NCBI RefSeq assembly: GCF_008274585.1
Contig: NZ_VTRT01000001.1
Coordinates: 124,001-188,000, forward strand
From: Pedobacter sp. BS3
GTDB lineage: Bacteria > Bacteroidota > Bacteroidia > Sphingobacteriales > Sphingobacteriaceae
Direction: 5' to 3'
Length of the DNA stretch: 64,000 bases
Below, in pieces: positions 8,143 through 21,400 of this stretch. The position numbers and the translations under genes were made by a program. The notes under the pieces were generated by a model. It saw nothing but the letters and a program-made list of their open reading frames with translations, was not told the DNA's origin and did no database searches. Within the stretch, counting starts at the first letter, position 1, and every line of letters starts with the position of its first letter.

Positions 8143-9390
8143 TCACTCAGCCCATATTGCAGCCAGGTTCACAATGGTTTGTACCGCTTTTTGCATATCC
8201 TGTACCGACACCCATTCGTGCTTGCTGTGAAAGGCATGCTCACCGGCAAAAATATTGGGGCACGGAAGTCCCATAAATGATAAACGGGAGCCATCTGTAC
8301 CTCCCCGAATGCTTTGCAATTTGGGCTTTAGCCCGCTGCGTTCTACCGCTTTGATGGCATTTGCTGTTATTTGGGGATATTGGTCAAGCACCTTTTTCAT
8401 ATTGCGATACTGCTCTTTGACCTCAAGCCGGTAGCTTGAATGAGGATAAGCTTTTATAACGGATGCGGTAATAGCATCGAGCGTTTGCTCGTATTCGCGG
8501 AGCTTTTCATCGGTAAAATCACGGATAATAAATTCAATGGCAGCCTGTTCAACTGTTCCGCTGATGGCCACCGGGTGAATAAATCCTTCTTTACCCGAAG
8601 TGCTTTCGGGCGATAAATTTGAGGGCAGGGCAGCTACAATTTCCGAAGCGATCTTAATGGCACTTTCCATCTTGCCTTTGGCAAATCCGGGATGAGCGCT
8701 TACTCCCGTGATCATCAGCTTAGCGCCATCGGCCGAAAAGGTTTCATTTTCTATCGAGCCAAGGGTTTCGCCATCAATGGTATAGGCAAAATCGGCTCCC
8801 AGCTTTTGCAGATCAACGTTATCCACGCCGCGGCCAATTTCTTCATCAGGTGTAAATAGAATTTTCAGTACGCCATGCTCCACTTCTGGATGGCTGAGCA
8901 GGAAAGCTACGGCATCCATAATTTCGGCAATACCTGCTTTATTATCGGCGCCCAGCAACGTTGTACCGCTGGCTGTAATAATGTCGTTCCCAAATTGTTC
9001 TTTTAAATCCGGATGATCTGCCAGGCGGATAACCTGCGAGGTATCATCCGGTAAGATCATATCCTCACCCTGGTAATTCTTATGGATAAGGGGTTTGACA
9101 CCCTCGCCGCTGCAATCGGGCGAAGTATCCATGTGCGAGCAGAAACATATTACCGGGATATTATTTTTTGTACTGGTTGCCAGTATGGTAGCATAAACAT
9201 AACCATGTTCATCAACATGAGCATCCTGTACACCGAGCTCAATCAGCTCATTTGCCAGCAGCCGGGCCAGGTTCTTTTGCTTTTCTGTAGACGGGCAGGT
9301 TTGGGAATATGGGTCAGACTGAGTATCAATAGCGACATATTTTAAAAAACGGGGTACAACAGAATACGGATAGTCGTTAAAATTTATCAT
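8143..9390 (-). CDS. pepT: Peptidase T (tripeptide aminopeptidase, M20B)
   Basis: Cytoplasmic zinc tripeptidase, 415 residues, the normal PepT length. Family motifs in order are the first metal block SHMDTSPDCSG, the bridging aspartate in LGADNKAG, the catalytic and metal glutamates in TPDEEIGRG, AYTIDGE, and the C-terminal metal histidine in HAFHSKHEWVS. There is no signal peptide. It is convergent with the TonB-C protein gene (12-bp gap), so the two genes are separate units. Confidence 0.95.
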   Translation of the reverse strand: MINFNDYPYSVVPRFLKYVAIDTQSDPYSQTCPSTEKQKNLARLLANELIELGVQDAHVDEHGYVYATILATSTKNNIPVICFCSHMDTSPDCSGEGVKPLIHKNYQGEDMILPDDTSQVIRLADHPDLKEQFGNDIITASGTTLLGADNKAGIAEIMDAVAFLLSHPEVEHGVLKILFTPDEEIGRGVDNVDLQKLGADFAYTIDGETLGSIENETFSADGAKLMITGVSAHPGFAKGKMESAIKIASEIVAALPSNLSPESTSGKEGFIHPVAISGTVEQAAIEFIIRDFTDEKLREYEQTLDAITASVIKAYPHSSYRLEVKEQYRNMKKVLDQYPQITANAIKAVERSGLKPKLQSIRGGTDGSRLSFMGLPCPNIFAGEHAFHSKHEWVSVQDMQKAVQTIVNLAAIWAE

Positions 9391-9514
9391 TTGAAAAAAG
9401 AATTATTATCAGCATTTTAGCGAAATATAAAAATTCGGGCTGATATTTTTTGTTTGGTAAAAAAAACAGTTATTTTACATCGGCAAACGGTTAATTACTT
9501 AAGATAATATTACC

Positions 9515-10219
9515 TTGAAAAGAACCGCTCTTTTATTGCTTCTAAGTTGCCTCTCGATTGCAGCCTCGGCACAATATAACTATTATCGTATAGCTTTTGG
9601 AATAGGCGGCGGTATGAACCGGTATTTCGGCGATGTTGAGTATAAGCCAAAGTACAAACCAACCATATCGGCAACACTTGATTATAACTTTACACCGTTT
9701 GCATCTGCCGGCATTGAATTTCAGACGGGCACTATATCAGCCGGCGACTCAATACCTGCTCCTGGTAATCCTCATCTTCGTTATTTTAAGAATGGGTATA
9801 AAGCGATCATACTGGGCGGAAAAATACAATTAGGGCAGGTTGTTGACATTCAGTCCAGCGATTTTCTATACTATGTTCGGGGATTTTACCTGGGATCCGG
9901 AGTCGGGGTGGTAATGAATAAAATGAAAGAGATTGTTCGTATTAAGCCTGATGGGAGCAACTATCCATTTCCTGGCTTAAATAAATCAAAAGATCTCCTG
10001 ATCCCGGCCAATATCGGTTTTAATTTTGATTTCCCGGATCAGTGGGGGTATACCCGTTTTATTTTCAATATCAATTATCAATTTAACGTGACCCTTGGCG
10101 AAGGATTAGACGGATATAATGATCCAAAATCATTAGGGTTTAAAAACTCTGCTCCGGATATGTTCCATAACCTCACCATCGGCATTAAATATTGCTTCGG
10201 CCCCGAAGGCTTGTATTAA
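9515..10219 (+). CDS. Outer-membrane beta-barrel protein (hypothetical)
   Basis: 234 residues, starting at a TTG that gives a clean signal peptide (KRTALLLLLSCLSIAASAQ); no ATG is available in a suitable place, so TTG is taken as the real start. The mature protein shows alternating aromatic/glycine strands (YYRIAFGIGGGMNRYFGDV, TLDYNFTPFASAGIEF) and ends in a short strand after IGIKYCFGPEGLY, as in small Bacteroidota outer-membrane barrels. No catalytic motif is seen and the function is unknown. pepT diverges upstream, and the rhomboid gene follows after about 50 bp. Confidence 0.75.
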   Translation: MKRTALLLLLSCLSIAASAQYNYYRIAFGIGGGMNRYFGDVEYKPKYKPTISATLDYNFTPFASAGIEFQTGTISAGDSIPAPGNPHLRYFKNGYKAIILGGKIQLGQVVDIQSSDFLYYVRGFYLGSGVGVVMNKMKEIVRIKPDGSNYPFPGLNKSKDLLIPANIGFNFDFPDQWGYTRFIFNINYQFNVTLGEGLDGYNDPKSLGFKNSAPDMFHNLTIGIKYCFGPEGLY

Positions 10220-10256
10220 TTTGCTTACTTACTGTTTATTGTCTGTGCATCTGCTA

Positions 10257-10264
10257 TATATTTG
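10257..10264 (+). promoter_or_regulatory. Bacteroidota-type -7 element before the rhomboid gene
   Basis: TATATTTG matches the TAnnTTTG consensus of Bacteroidota vegetative promoters and ends 6 bp before the ATG at 10271. If it is used, the message would have almost no leader. The upstream -33 element is not clear. Confidence 0.35.
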
Positions 10265-10270
10265 CAGCTT

Positions 10271-10885
10271 ATGCAGCAATTATTTAACGAAGCCCCCGTA
10301 GCCAGTATTATTTTCCTGTTTACTATTATAACCAGCCTGTATGCATTTTACAATCATAATGTACATGGTAAATTTATGCTGCATCCGTACAGCGTGAACC
10401 GGGGTAAGCATTTGTATACGCTCATTACCAGTGGGCTGATCCATGCCGATTGGGGGCATTTGTTTATGAACATGCTTTCGTATTATTTCTTTGCATTCAG
10501 CCTGGAAACGTTTATCGGCCATTGGCAGTTTGGCGTTTTGTATGTGGCCAGTCTCGCATTAAGCGATGTAACAACCATCCTGAAGCATAAAGACAATTAT
10601 TATTATCATAGTTTAGGTGCGTCGGGCGCTGTGTCTGCGGTGGTATTCAGTTTCATCCTGTATCAGCCTTTAACCAGCATGATGATCTTCCCGCTGCCGA
10701 TACCTATCCCTGCCGTTTTATTCGGAATATTATACCTGGTTTACAGCGCTTATGCGTCCAGGCATTCCAGCTACATTAATCACGATGCCCACTTTCTTGG
10801 TGCTATTACCGGTGTTGTCATTACGGTTATTTTACACCCGGATGTTGTGCCTTATTTTATCCATCAGCTTGCAACAGTATTTTAG
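10271..10885 (+). CDS. Rhomboid family intramembrane serine protease
   Basis: 204 residues, about six hydrophobic segments. Rhomboid hallmarks are the HLFMNM motif in the second segment, the catalytic serine in SLGASGAVSAVVF and the catalytic histidine in NHDAHFLGAITG. It cleaves membrane-spanning substrates within the bilayer; the substrates cannot be inferred here. A TTG three codons upstream is in frame, but the ATG at 10271 is preferred. It is convergent with the CE15 esterase gene. Confidence 0.9.
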   Translation: MQQLFNEAPVASIIFLFTIITSLYAFYNHNVHGKFMLHPYSVNRGKHLYTLITSGLIHADWGHLFMNMLSYYFFAFSLETFIGHWQFGVLYVASLALSDVTTILKHKDNYYYHSLGASGAVSAVVFSFILYQPLTSMMIFPLPIPIPAVLFGILYLVYSAYASRHSSYINHDAHFLGAITGVVITVILHPDVVPYFIHQLATVF

Positions 10886-10917
10886 TCATATCGAAGGAAC
10901 CATCAAAAAGGCTTCTG

Positions 10918-12282
10918 CTAATCGGCAAAATACCTTTCCGCAAACCGAATAAAATAAGGCCAGTTAGGCCCGGTAGTATGACCGCCGCTATGTTGCCTGA
11001 ATGCAATTTCTCCGCCGGTTAACGAGGTTTCAATTAGTGGAAACTCCATGGTACCCAAGCCCTTTTTCCCTAAAAGCTCATACACTTTGCCGGCGTAGGC
11101 GCCACCCAGAAACATTCCTTTAGCATCTACCCAGTTGCCTTCTATCTGCGGCGAACCGGCGCTAATAAATACCGGCCTCGGTGCGCATAGCGCAATCAGT
11201 TCATGAGCGTCTACCGGGAAATCCTGCGGTGTTAAGGGGCCTGCATACTTTATATAATTTCCGGCCATCCAATGGTATTCGGATGAGGATGCCACATTTT
11301 CTACCTGTTCGCCGAATACACGGCGATAAAGTTTTGTTCCTCCCTGACCGGATGAACCTATAAAGGCAATGGCAAATCGCTGGTCATAAGCCATGGTAAC
11401 AATAGCTGCCTTTCCGTAGCGGGAAACGCCTTCAATCCCCACACGCTTAGCATCTACAGCGGTATCCGTTTCAAAATAATCCAGCGCCCGGCTTGCTCCC
11501 CAGGCCCAGGCACGTAAAGCCCCCCAATCGTCAGGTTTACGGCGCTGTCCTTTATTTACCAACCCGATAATGCCCTGGGTAAGCCCGGCACCATTATCGG
11601 CCTGAATACTGGTAGGAACAATAATGGCATATCCCCAACCTTCGGCTAATACCTGCTGTTGCCAGGTTGGCTGGGTATTACTTGAAGGAAAAGAAAAGCC
11701 CGGCGGCATTATAAACCCGAATTCCATCATTACAGGAACCGGTGTTTTGGCATTTGCCGGTGTGGTTAGCGTAAGCTGAATATCAACATTAATAGCCGGG
11801 TAAGCTGAGTTGTCTACATGTCCGATGAGCTTTTTTGTGATAACCGGTATGCCCTCTTGTACCGTGTCTGTTACAGCTATAACCTGCCAGTTTACCGGCG
11901 GCATATATGCAGGTACCCGGCCATAAATTTCCCGGTCAAAATATTCTTTTATCTGGGGCCGGCGTTTTTTCCACCATATAGCAGGCGTCGTTACCTGCTT
12001 ACCGTTGTCGAGTACCAAGGCATCAGGCAGGTCACGGTATGGCGTTGCTTTGGCTTCGTTGGTATTGGCGGCATTGGAAGCCTGTGGATTTCCGGAGGGA
12101 CCGGGACGAAGCGAACTGATATGCAGCGTATGAAGCATTTGCCGGTAATCTTCTTCTGTTAATTTTTTCAGGCTGTCTCTTGCTGCCTTAGAAAGCGGCT
12201 GGGCATAGCACACACCGGTTAACCCGATACAGGCAATTAGCAGCTGCCAGACTTTACAGGAAAAAAAACGTGTTATGATCAT
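10918..12282 (-). CDS. Secreted CE15-type glucuronoyl esterase
   Basis: Alpha/beta-hydrolase of 454 residues with a signal peptide (about 1-27, ending GVCYAQ). The CE15 nucleophile motif G-x-S-R-x-G-K is present as GVSRYGKAA (Ser about 287), followed by the typical GSSGQGG block (about 309-315) and a catalytic-histidine region HSGGHTTGPNWPYF (about 431-444). CE15 enzymes cleave the ester between 4-O-methyl-glucuronoyl groups of xylan and lignin alcohols. It is the last gene of the susCD-led operon, 12 bp after the sialate-esterase-type gene, which fits a glucuronoxylan substrate. A related acetyl esterase activity cannot be ruled out. Confidence 0.88.
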   Translation of the reverse strand: MIITRFFSCKVWQLLIACIGLTGVCYAQPLSKAARDSLKKLTEEDYRQMLHTLHISSLRPGPSGNPQASNAANTNEAKATPYRDLPDALVLDNGKQVTTPAIWWKKRRPQIKEYFDREIYGRVPAYMPPVNWQVIAVTDTVQEGIPVITKKLIGHVDNSAYPAINVDIQLTLTTPANAKTPVPVMMEFGFIMPPGFSFPSSNTQPTWQQQVLAEGWGYAIIVPTSIQADNGAGLTQGIIGLVNKGQRRKPDDWGALRAWAWGASRALDYFETDTAVDAKRVGIEGVSRYGKAAIVTMAYDQRFAIAFIGSSGQGGTKLYRRVFGEQVENVASSSEYHWMAGNYIKYAGPLTPQDFPVDAHELIALCAPRPVFISAGSPQIEGNWVDAKGMFLGGAYAGKVYELLGKKGLGTMEFPLIETSLTGGEIAFRQHSGGHTTGPNWPYFIRFAERYFAD

Positions 12283-12294
12283 ACTTAAAAGATA

Positions 12295-14223
12295 TTAATC
12301 AGTTTTAAAAGGCGATGCCGGTAATCCTTCACGATTGTATAAATTAGCTCCTTCGGGATTATCAGCCCAGGCATAACGCACAGCCACGGGTTTGGCAACC
12401 AGATCGCTCCATACAACTACCTGGTTATTATGTATCTCGGCCTTTGCCCATACAAATTTTTTATCGGCTCCGGCAATGGCAAAGTAGTTCAGGGATGCAT
12501 TTCCCTTTGCCATAAGCCCGCTGCCTGTATTTGAAAAGGAGAGAATGACCTTATTTCCCTCAACCCTCATGGCTTTATAAAGAGGGCCGGAAAAAACAAG
12601 GTTATCAGCTCCATAGGCTATTTTCTCTGCTGCCAGTGCAAGCCGCTTTCCCACGTCGGCCTTATTAAGCGGATGCACGTCATTCCACTCACCAATATCA
12701 ATGGTAACCGCCATTCCGGTGCAGGGGACGGATAATGTTTTCAACTGTGCATCGCGTACCATGGCCCAGTTGCTTTCGCCGGGCTGGTTTTTAACTTCCA
12801 TGAAATTGGCTAACTGAACGTATAAGAACGGGAAATCTCCCTGCTGCCATTTCTGCCGCCAGTTGGCAATAACGGCCGGAAATAACCGGTAATATTCTTT
12901 TGGCTGTGCCGTGTTCGACTCACCCTGGTACCATATCACGCCTTTGATCCGGTAATTTAAAAGCGGGGCGATCATCCCGTTGTATAGTCCACCCGGCTGA
13001 TATTTTATGGTTGTTGTGGCGGGTGTCGGGCCACTAACAGTTCCTGTATTGAATAGCCATATACCTTTCAGATCCATGGTGTCGTTGCCACTGGTGATCC
13101 GGTAAGGCTTATCAGGGACAAACCCACCTTTACCTGCATTGCTGATCACTCTTACCACCAGCACATTTTTACCCGTTTTAAGTATCCCTGCGGGGATCTC
13201 ATATCTGCGGGGCGGGTATTGATAGCTTATCTCTCCAATCTTAGTACCGTTAAGATAGGTAAAATCGGCATCGATAATTCTTCCCAGCAGCAGCCTGGCA
13301 GGTTTGCCGGATAGCCAGGCCGGGATATCGAACTCTTTGCGATACCAGAATGCACCATTCAGCGCTTTTATGCCCTGGTCAAACCAATAGCCCGGTACCT
13401 GTATATTGCGCCAGTTGGTAGCGGGATAAGCCGGATCATACCAGGGTGTTTCTTCATGCAAGCCTCTATCCTGGTCATTGACCTGGCTGTACCAGGCTTT
13501 TACCGCATGTTGGTCGGCATTTTGCAAGCTATCGACAAACGCCCGGTTGCTAAACTTTTCTGCCTGCCTTAGCTGTGCGGGAAACGCTTTGAGCGCATCT
13601 TTACTTAGCCAGGCTTCTGCAGGTGTACCGCCAATACATGCCTTTATCAGGCCTATAGGAACATGGTGTTTCTCATAAAGTGCTCTGGCAAAAAAGTAGC
13701 CTACGGCGGTAAAATTCATAATGGTTTCCGGATTTGCTTCTTCCCAGCGTCCTGAGCGGACGTCTGTATGCGGTAAATTAAAATCATAACTTTCGGGCAC
13801 ATTAAATTGCCGGATAAAGCTGTTTTGTGCATGCGCAATTACGCCGGCATATTTTTCTTTTACCCGTTCCATTGGCAATTCCATGTTCGATTGCCCGCCA
13901 CATACCCAGACATCTCCCACCAGTATATTGGCTAACCGGATGGTGTTATTACCGCTGATCAACATAGTATATGGTCCGCCGGCCTTTAACGGCTGAAGAT
14001 TGAGCTTCCAGGTACTATCTGCTCTGGCAACGGTTGAGTATGTTTTATGCTGAAATGTAACCGATACTTTTTCTCCGGCCGCGGCCCATCCCCACAGTTG
14101 TACCCTGATATCCCGCTGCAATACCATGCCATTGCTGATCAACCGGGGAAGCCGGATATCGCCCAAAGCGGTTTGAAATAACAGTATACTTACAGACAGC
14201 GTAAGGAAGTTCCTTATGTTCAT
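12295..14223 (-). CDS. Secreted sialate O-acetylesterase-type SGNH carbohydrate esterase
   Basis: About 642 residues from the ATG at 14223, which begins a good signal peptide (NIRNFLTLSVSILLFQTALG); an ATG 11 codons upstream adds polar residues and is not preferred. SGNH blocks are VCGGQSNMELPM with the nucleophile serine, and IWYQGESNTAQP. Between them lies a GH2-type jelly-roll region (FWYRKEFDIP to NVLVVRVISNAGKGG). Family members remove acetyl groups from sugars, and those in xylan loci are reported to deacetylate xylan. It lies between the GH10 xylanase and CE15 genes on one strand, so acetylxylan is the likely substrate; that is inference from context. Confidence 0.87.
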   Translation of the reverse strand: MNIRNFLTLSVSILLFQTALGDIRLPRLISNGMVLQRDIRVQLWGWAAAGEKVSVTFQHKTYSTVARADSTWKLNLQPLKAGGPYTMLISGNNTIRLANILVGDVWVCGGQSNMELPMERVKEKYAGVIAHAQNSFIRQFNVPESYDFNLPHTDVRSGRWEEANPETIMNFTAVGYFFARALYEKHHVPIGLIKACIGGTPAEAWLSKDALKAFPAQLRQAEKFSNRAFVDSLQNADQHAVKAWYSQVNDQDRGLHEETPWYDPAYPATNWRNIQVPGYWFDQGIKALNGAFWYRKEFDIPAWLSGKPARLLLGRIIDADFTYLNGTKIGEISYQYPPRRYEIPAGILKTGKNVLVVRVISNAGKGGFVPDKPYRITSGNDTMDLKGIWLFNTGTVSGPTPATTTIKYQPGGLYNGMIAPLLNYRIKGVIWYQGESNTAQPKEYYRLFPAVIANWRQKWQQGDFPFLYVQLANFMEVKNQPGESNWAMVRDAQLKTLSVPCTGMAVTIDIGEWNDVHPLNKADVGKRLALAAEKIAYGADNLVFSGPLYKAMRVEGNKVILSFSNTGSGLMAKGNASLNYFAIAGADKKFVWAKAEIHNNQVVVWSDLVAKPVAVRYAWADNPEGANLYNREGLPASPFKTD

Positions 14224-14465
14224 TTTGACAGGATTACAAGCTCGGCTTAAGAACATGTTTAAAAATAGTTAAGCTGCAAAATATATTTAAGACTGTACCG
14301 GATTATAAATCCGTATTTATAACCGACGGGATTATAAATCCGTCGAGCTAAAGCTAAACTTTTTAGACGCCCTCAACTAATCGGGCCAATAAGTTAAACT
14401 ATAAAAGGCTATCCAAAGTATGGCCGACATTTATCTGGCACACTTTGAATAGCCCGAAGTGAAAC
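14224..14465. repeat. Spacer with a degraded copy of the 3.7-kb repeat element and AATCC hairpins
   Basis: Within the xylan operon, about 14246-14376 carries ends resembling the element at 3679-4006 (AAGAACATGTTTAAA on the left, ACTTTTTAGACGCCCTC on the right). Between them are hairpins CGGATTATAAATCCG (14299-14313) and GACGGGATTATAAATC followed by CGTC (14325-14344). No gene is seen. The hairpins may alter transcript stability between the xylanase and esterase genes. Confidence 0.5.
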
Positions 14466-16583
<2,118 letters not shown>

Positions 16584-16596
16584 TTAACGATATATT

Positions 16597-18405
16597 TTAG
16601 TAATGCGGATTTTGATATTTCGCCCTGTCCGGATCAGTTACGCTTTTTATTTGTGAGTCTGGTATGGGTCTTAATAAATGGTAATCCTGAATATTGGGTG
16701 CACCATCGGGGTTATATTGCTTTACCCGTTGTACCAGTACTTTCCGCATAGCCAGATCGGGCCACCTGACGCTTTCGCCGCATAGTTCCCGTGTGCGCTC
16801 ATCTAAAATAAAGTTCAGGTTAATATCGCCGACACTGATGCGCATTGCCGTTTTTCTGGCTGCAAGCTCAGTATCTGATAATCCGGGCCGGAAAGCGGCA
16901 CGTTCCCTGAGCGTATTGATCAAAGGCACGGCATCTGCCGGGTGTCCATCCTGTAAAGCGGCTTCTGCTGCCAGCAGATATGCTTCAGAGAATTTGCTTA
17001 CTACAAACGGACGTCCCGATACATCCTGGTAGTTTGCCCGTACGGTATCGTCGTATTTTTTCAATGCCGGGTACAGGTTATTTGCGGTGTTTTGATTGCT
17101 ATAATACTCGCTTGGCCCCAATACTTTATATTTTTTACCGGCCGATTTTAATGCGGATGCCCGTGCATCGGATGGTGCAAGGTAAATGGCGGTATCGCCA
17201 ATGGCAAATCCTACGCCTGCCAGCTTGGTTTTAAAGGCTTCCAGATCTGCACCTGTTCTCAGGGTTGCTACCCGCCACAGGGTACGGAAGGTATTATCAT
17301 ACCGGCTATCGTTTATCTTATCGGCAAAGGCCTGCTGCCAGATGTAGGCGGTTGGCGCAAAACGCCTTAACGGACGGCCATATTGCAGAGGCCTGTCGTC
17401 AATAAGCGATACGCCTGATACCACCGCGGCGCCCTGATAATTGGGCTGGAACATGTTTGCTGCAATGTTAACCTTACCATCAAATGTATTCGATGGATCG
17501 GCCACCTCGTTACTCGCATTATTTAGCGGAAGGCGCTCAATGGAAAACAGGATCTCGCGGTTATAATCGTTACCTTGCTTATGGATCATGCCGTAATCGG
17601 CTAATAATTCTACGCCGTACTTCCCTTTATTGTTGATCAACTCCATGGCCGTATTGTAGGCATTTTTAAAATCATCAGCTTGTTTTGCCGAGGAATAAGC
17701 CCGGAAAAGGTATACTTTTGATAACAGATGCAGCGCTGCTGCCTGCGAAACACGGAAGGCGTTAGACGGCCTTGTTACAGGAAGATTCTGACTGGCAAAG
17801 GTCAGATCGTCTATCATGGCCTGGAAGTCTTTCACCAGGATCGCATCTACCGGCAGCCGGTTAAAGCCGGTATAAGGCTGGTTTGTAAAAACAAGATCAC
17901 CTGAGCCCAGATCTACCGGGACAGCGCCAAACTGCTCTACCAACAGCAAATAATTCTGTGCCCTTAAAAAGCGGGCCTCGGCTATAATAGCGTTTTTCTC
18001 AGATTCGTTTAAGTTGCTTATATCGGGTGTAAATTGTAAAATAGCGTTACACAGGTTAATATTGGAATAATTGCGATTCCAGGGGGTCAAAATGGCTCCG
18101 TTGGTTGCAGCAATTTTGTAGGTTCCTAATTCTAAAAATTGCGGCTCCTGTCCGGTAGCTACCTGGTCGCCGTAAGTCCATTCATCGGTACCCATATTGG
18201 CCAGACCGAGGGCTCCTACAGGGCCAAAGTCATAACGTAAGCCTGAATACACAGAAACAATGGCGCTTCGTATACCTTCAGCAGATTTAAAATAATCTGT
18301 GGTAAAGCTGGTATATGGATGCTCCTCTAATCGTTTTTCGCAGCCTGTGCCAAGCAACAGGGCCATGCTTAACAGAACTGGTATTTTATATTTTCTTTTC
18401 ATCAT
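16597..18405 (-). CDS. SusD/RagB-family glycan-binding lipoprotein
   Basis: 602 residues. The lipobox LGTGC puts the lipidated Cys near residue 22. The SusD pattern includes the N-terminal LEEHPYTSFTTDYFKSAEGIRSAIVSVYSGLR segment, TPR-like helices with EARFLRAQNYLLLVEQFGAVPV, and the C-terminal RTRELCGESVRWPDLAMR block followed by YLLPIP-type LLRPIPDSQI. It is the cell-surface partner that captures oligosaccharides for the SusC channel. Its gene lies 50 bp after susC, and xylanase and esterase genes follow, so the ligand is probably xylan fragments. Confidence 0.95.
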   Translation of the reverse strand: MMKRKYKIPVLLSMALLLGTGCEKRLEEHPYTSFTTDYFKSAEGIRSAIVSVYSGLRYDFGPVGALGLANMGTDEWTYGDQVATGQEPQFLELGTYKIAATNGAILTPWNRNYSNINLCNAILQFTPDISNLNESEKNAIIAEARFLRAQNYLLLVEQFGAVPVDLGSGDLVFTNQPYTGFNRLPVDAILVKDFQAMIDDLTFASQNLPVTRPSNAFRVSQAAALHLLSKVYLFRAYSSAKQADDFKNAYNTAMELINNKGKYGVELLADYGMIHKQGNDYNREILFSIERLPLNNASNEVADPSNTFDGKVNIAANMFQPNYQGAAVVSGVSLIDDRPLQYGRPLRRFAPTAYIWQQAFADKINDSRYDNTFRTLWRVATLRTGADLEAFKTKLAGVGFAIGDTAIYLAPSDARASALKSAGKKYKVLGPSEYYSNQNTANNLYPALKKYDDTVRANYQDVSGRPFVVSKFSEAYLLAAEAALQDGHPADAVPLINTLRERAAFRPGLSDTELAARKTAMRISVGDINLNFILDERTRELCGESVRWPDLAMRKVLVQRVKQYNPDGAPNIQDYHLLRPIPDSQIKSVTDPDRAKYQNPHY

Positions 18406-18455
18406 TGTAAGCTTTTTGTATAAAAATTAACGTATTCCTTAGTTAAGTCCGGTAA

Positions 18456-21400
18456 TTAAAACGTGGCGTTGATACCAAACATGAATGAACGGGTAGGTGG
18501 GTACGATGTTCCGATGGTTAAAGCACGGGAAGCAATATTACCCGGATTGGATACACCCTGGTTACCGGTTCCGGTTGGTTCCGGATCAAGCCCGCCTGCT
18601 TTTACATAAGGTGAATATAAAATAAACGGATTCTGGGCTGTTACATAAAATCGTAAGGACTGTGCGTGTATTTTTTTGGCTAAGGTATTGCTAAGGTTGT
18701 ACCCGAAATTGATACTTCTGATCTTTATAAAACTGGCATCATAATAGCCTAATGTGGTCCACGCATCTGTTTGAGGACTGAATTGAGCCTGGGGCATCGG
18801 GAAATCATTAGTAGGGTTGGTAGGTGTCCAGTAATTAACGGCCAACGCATTCCGGCGACCGTCTAATACCGTGAGATAACCTGCCAAAGGCTGATGTATC
18901 TGGCTGATCAGCGTTCCTCCAAAGCGGGCATAAGCCACAAACGACAGATCAAATCCTTTATAGCTGAAACGGTTAGTTATACCTCCCTGGATCTTTGCTT
19001 CTCCGCTGCCAATAACCTTTTTATCGTATTGGTCAATCTTGCCGTCAGGCTGATGGGTTTCCAGTCCTGTAGACGGATCTATTCCGTTGTTATCTTCCAG
19101 CTTGATCTGCCCGGGCACAGCGCCATAAGCAGCAGCTTCGGCAGCTTCATCCAGCTGCCATATTCCGAGTTTCTTGTAATCATAGATCACAGTTAACGGG
19201 TATCCAACAAACAGCTGGTTGTTCAGTAACCGGTCTATATTGCCATTGATCTTAAGCAGCTTATTCCGGTTAAAGAAGAAATTCAGATCGGTATTCCAGT
19301 TAAAACCTCTGCTATTTTTTATGTTAACACTTGATAAGGACACCTCCAGACCATGATTAGCCATTTTACCCACATTGGTTAAGAACTGTGATTCAATACC
19401 TGATGTTGGAGGCAGGGTTATACCGTACAATAGTTTATTGGTTCTGGCTTTGTACCAGTCTATAGTTCCGGTTACACGGTTGTTCAATATCCCGAAATCG
19501 AGCCCTAAATTAATGGTACGGGTATATTCCCAGTCCAGGTTAGGATCAACTATCCTGTTAATGTAGTAACCAACTTCCTGGTCTTCGCCGAAATTATAGC
19601 GTGGGCCTGAGCTTACACCTCCAAGTGTAGAATAAACGGCTACGGCCTGGTTGGAAGTTTCAGCATACCCCACTCTTAATTTCAATGCTGATATGGCCCG
19701 TATATTTTTCATGAACGATTCATTATGAATGCTCCAGCCTGCTGCTACGGCAGGGTACTGGTGCCATTTGTTGCCCTCGCCCAGGCGGGATGAGCCATCG
19801 CGTCTGCCGGTAACAGTGATCATATACCTGTCATCATACACATAATTGGCCCGCAGCATATAAGAGATCAGCGCCGACGACTGTTCTGAGCCGTTGAGCA
19901 CAGCAACAGGAGTAACGGCAGATAATCCCAGGTTATAAAACTGGTTAAAATCGGCAGTGATAGAATCTTTCTGCACCGATGTATTATGTGCATGATTTTG
20001 TTCTAAACTATATAAGCCGGTTAACGACAGACGATGCTTTTTCGCAAAGGTCTTGTCGTACGTAACCATGTTTTGTATTAAGTAGTTATAGGCAACGCTG
20101 TTATTTACACTGGCAGTATTGTATGAGCCCGGTCTGAAATAGCTGTCGGTTCCGCGGAACTGGTCGCCCTCTTCCTGGCTAAAATCAAGGCCGGCTGTGA
20201 AGATATATTTCAGACCATCAATAATTTCATACTGGCCGGTTATGTTGTTAAATGTACGATACCGGCGAACCTGGTCTACCCAGCTATTTTTATCTTGATA
20301 CAGCAGCAAGGGGTTATAGGCACTGTTCTTTTCGTCGATATTACCGGCGGGTTTTTTGTTAATAGTGCCATCGGCATTATAAGCCGGCATCAGCGGGCTG
20401 AGCGACAAAATCGGGAACGTGTTGATGCCAAACTGCGACCCATGGGTAACACTTGCATTGTTCAGGCTGGTAAGGCTCACTTTTATTCGTTTACCGATAT
20501 TAAAATCTCCTGCAGCACGTAATGAATAACGGCCAAAATCCTGCCCCGGCAACACGGCAGTTTGTTTAAAGTAACCGCCTCCAACAGAAAACCTGCCTTG
20601 TGCACTACCACCGGAAATAGTCAGATTGTTATCCGTCATATAACCATCTTTATACATCAGCTCCTGCCAGTCTGTATTTCTTCCAATGGCTATTCCTTCA
20701 AGCTCTTCGGGCTGATATCCTCCAACAAAAGTGGAGAGGTCTCTTAAAGCACGGTATTGGGTGGCGTTGAATACCGGGTATTTGCCTTCGGGAGTGCTTA
20801 TGCCATAGTAAGTGCTTAATGAAACCCTTGTTTCGCCTGCACTTCCGCGTTTAGACGTAATTAAGATCACGCCATTAGAACCTCTCGATCCATAAATAGC
20901 AGTAGCCGAACCATCTTTCAGCACATCTACCGATTCTATGATGTCCGGATTAATATCATTCATTGTACCGGAGTAGGGCACACCATCCAAAACAATTAAA
21001 GGATCATTGGATCCATTGATAGAGCGTTCTCCGCGTATCCTGATCTGAGCGCCCGCACCGGGACGGGTACCAATAGTTTGTACTTCTAAGCCGGCAGCCC
21101 GCCCTTGCAGGGCTTGTTGAAGGTTAGCTGTAGGGACTTCTTTTAACGTTTCTCCCTTTACCGACACGATGGAGCCGGTAACATCTTTACGCCGCTGGGT
21201 TCCGTAACCCACTACCACTACTTCCTCCAGCGAATTTTTTGCAGCAGCAAGACGTACATCAATCACATTTTGGTCGCCTACTGCAACTTCCTTACTCACA
21301 TAGCCGAGGTAAGAAAATACAAGTATGGCAGAAGAGGGTGCGCTAATGATATAGTTTCCATCTGTATCGGTTGAAACACCGACTTTTGTGGTCTTAACCA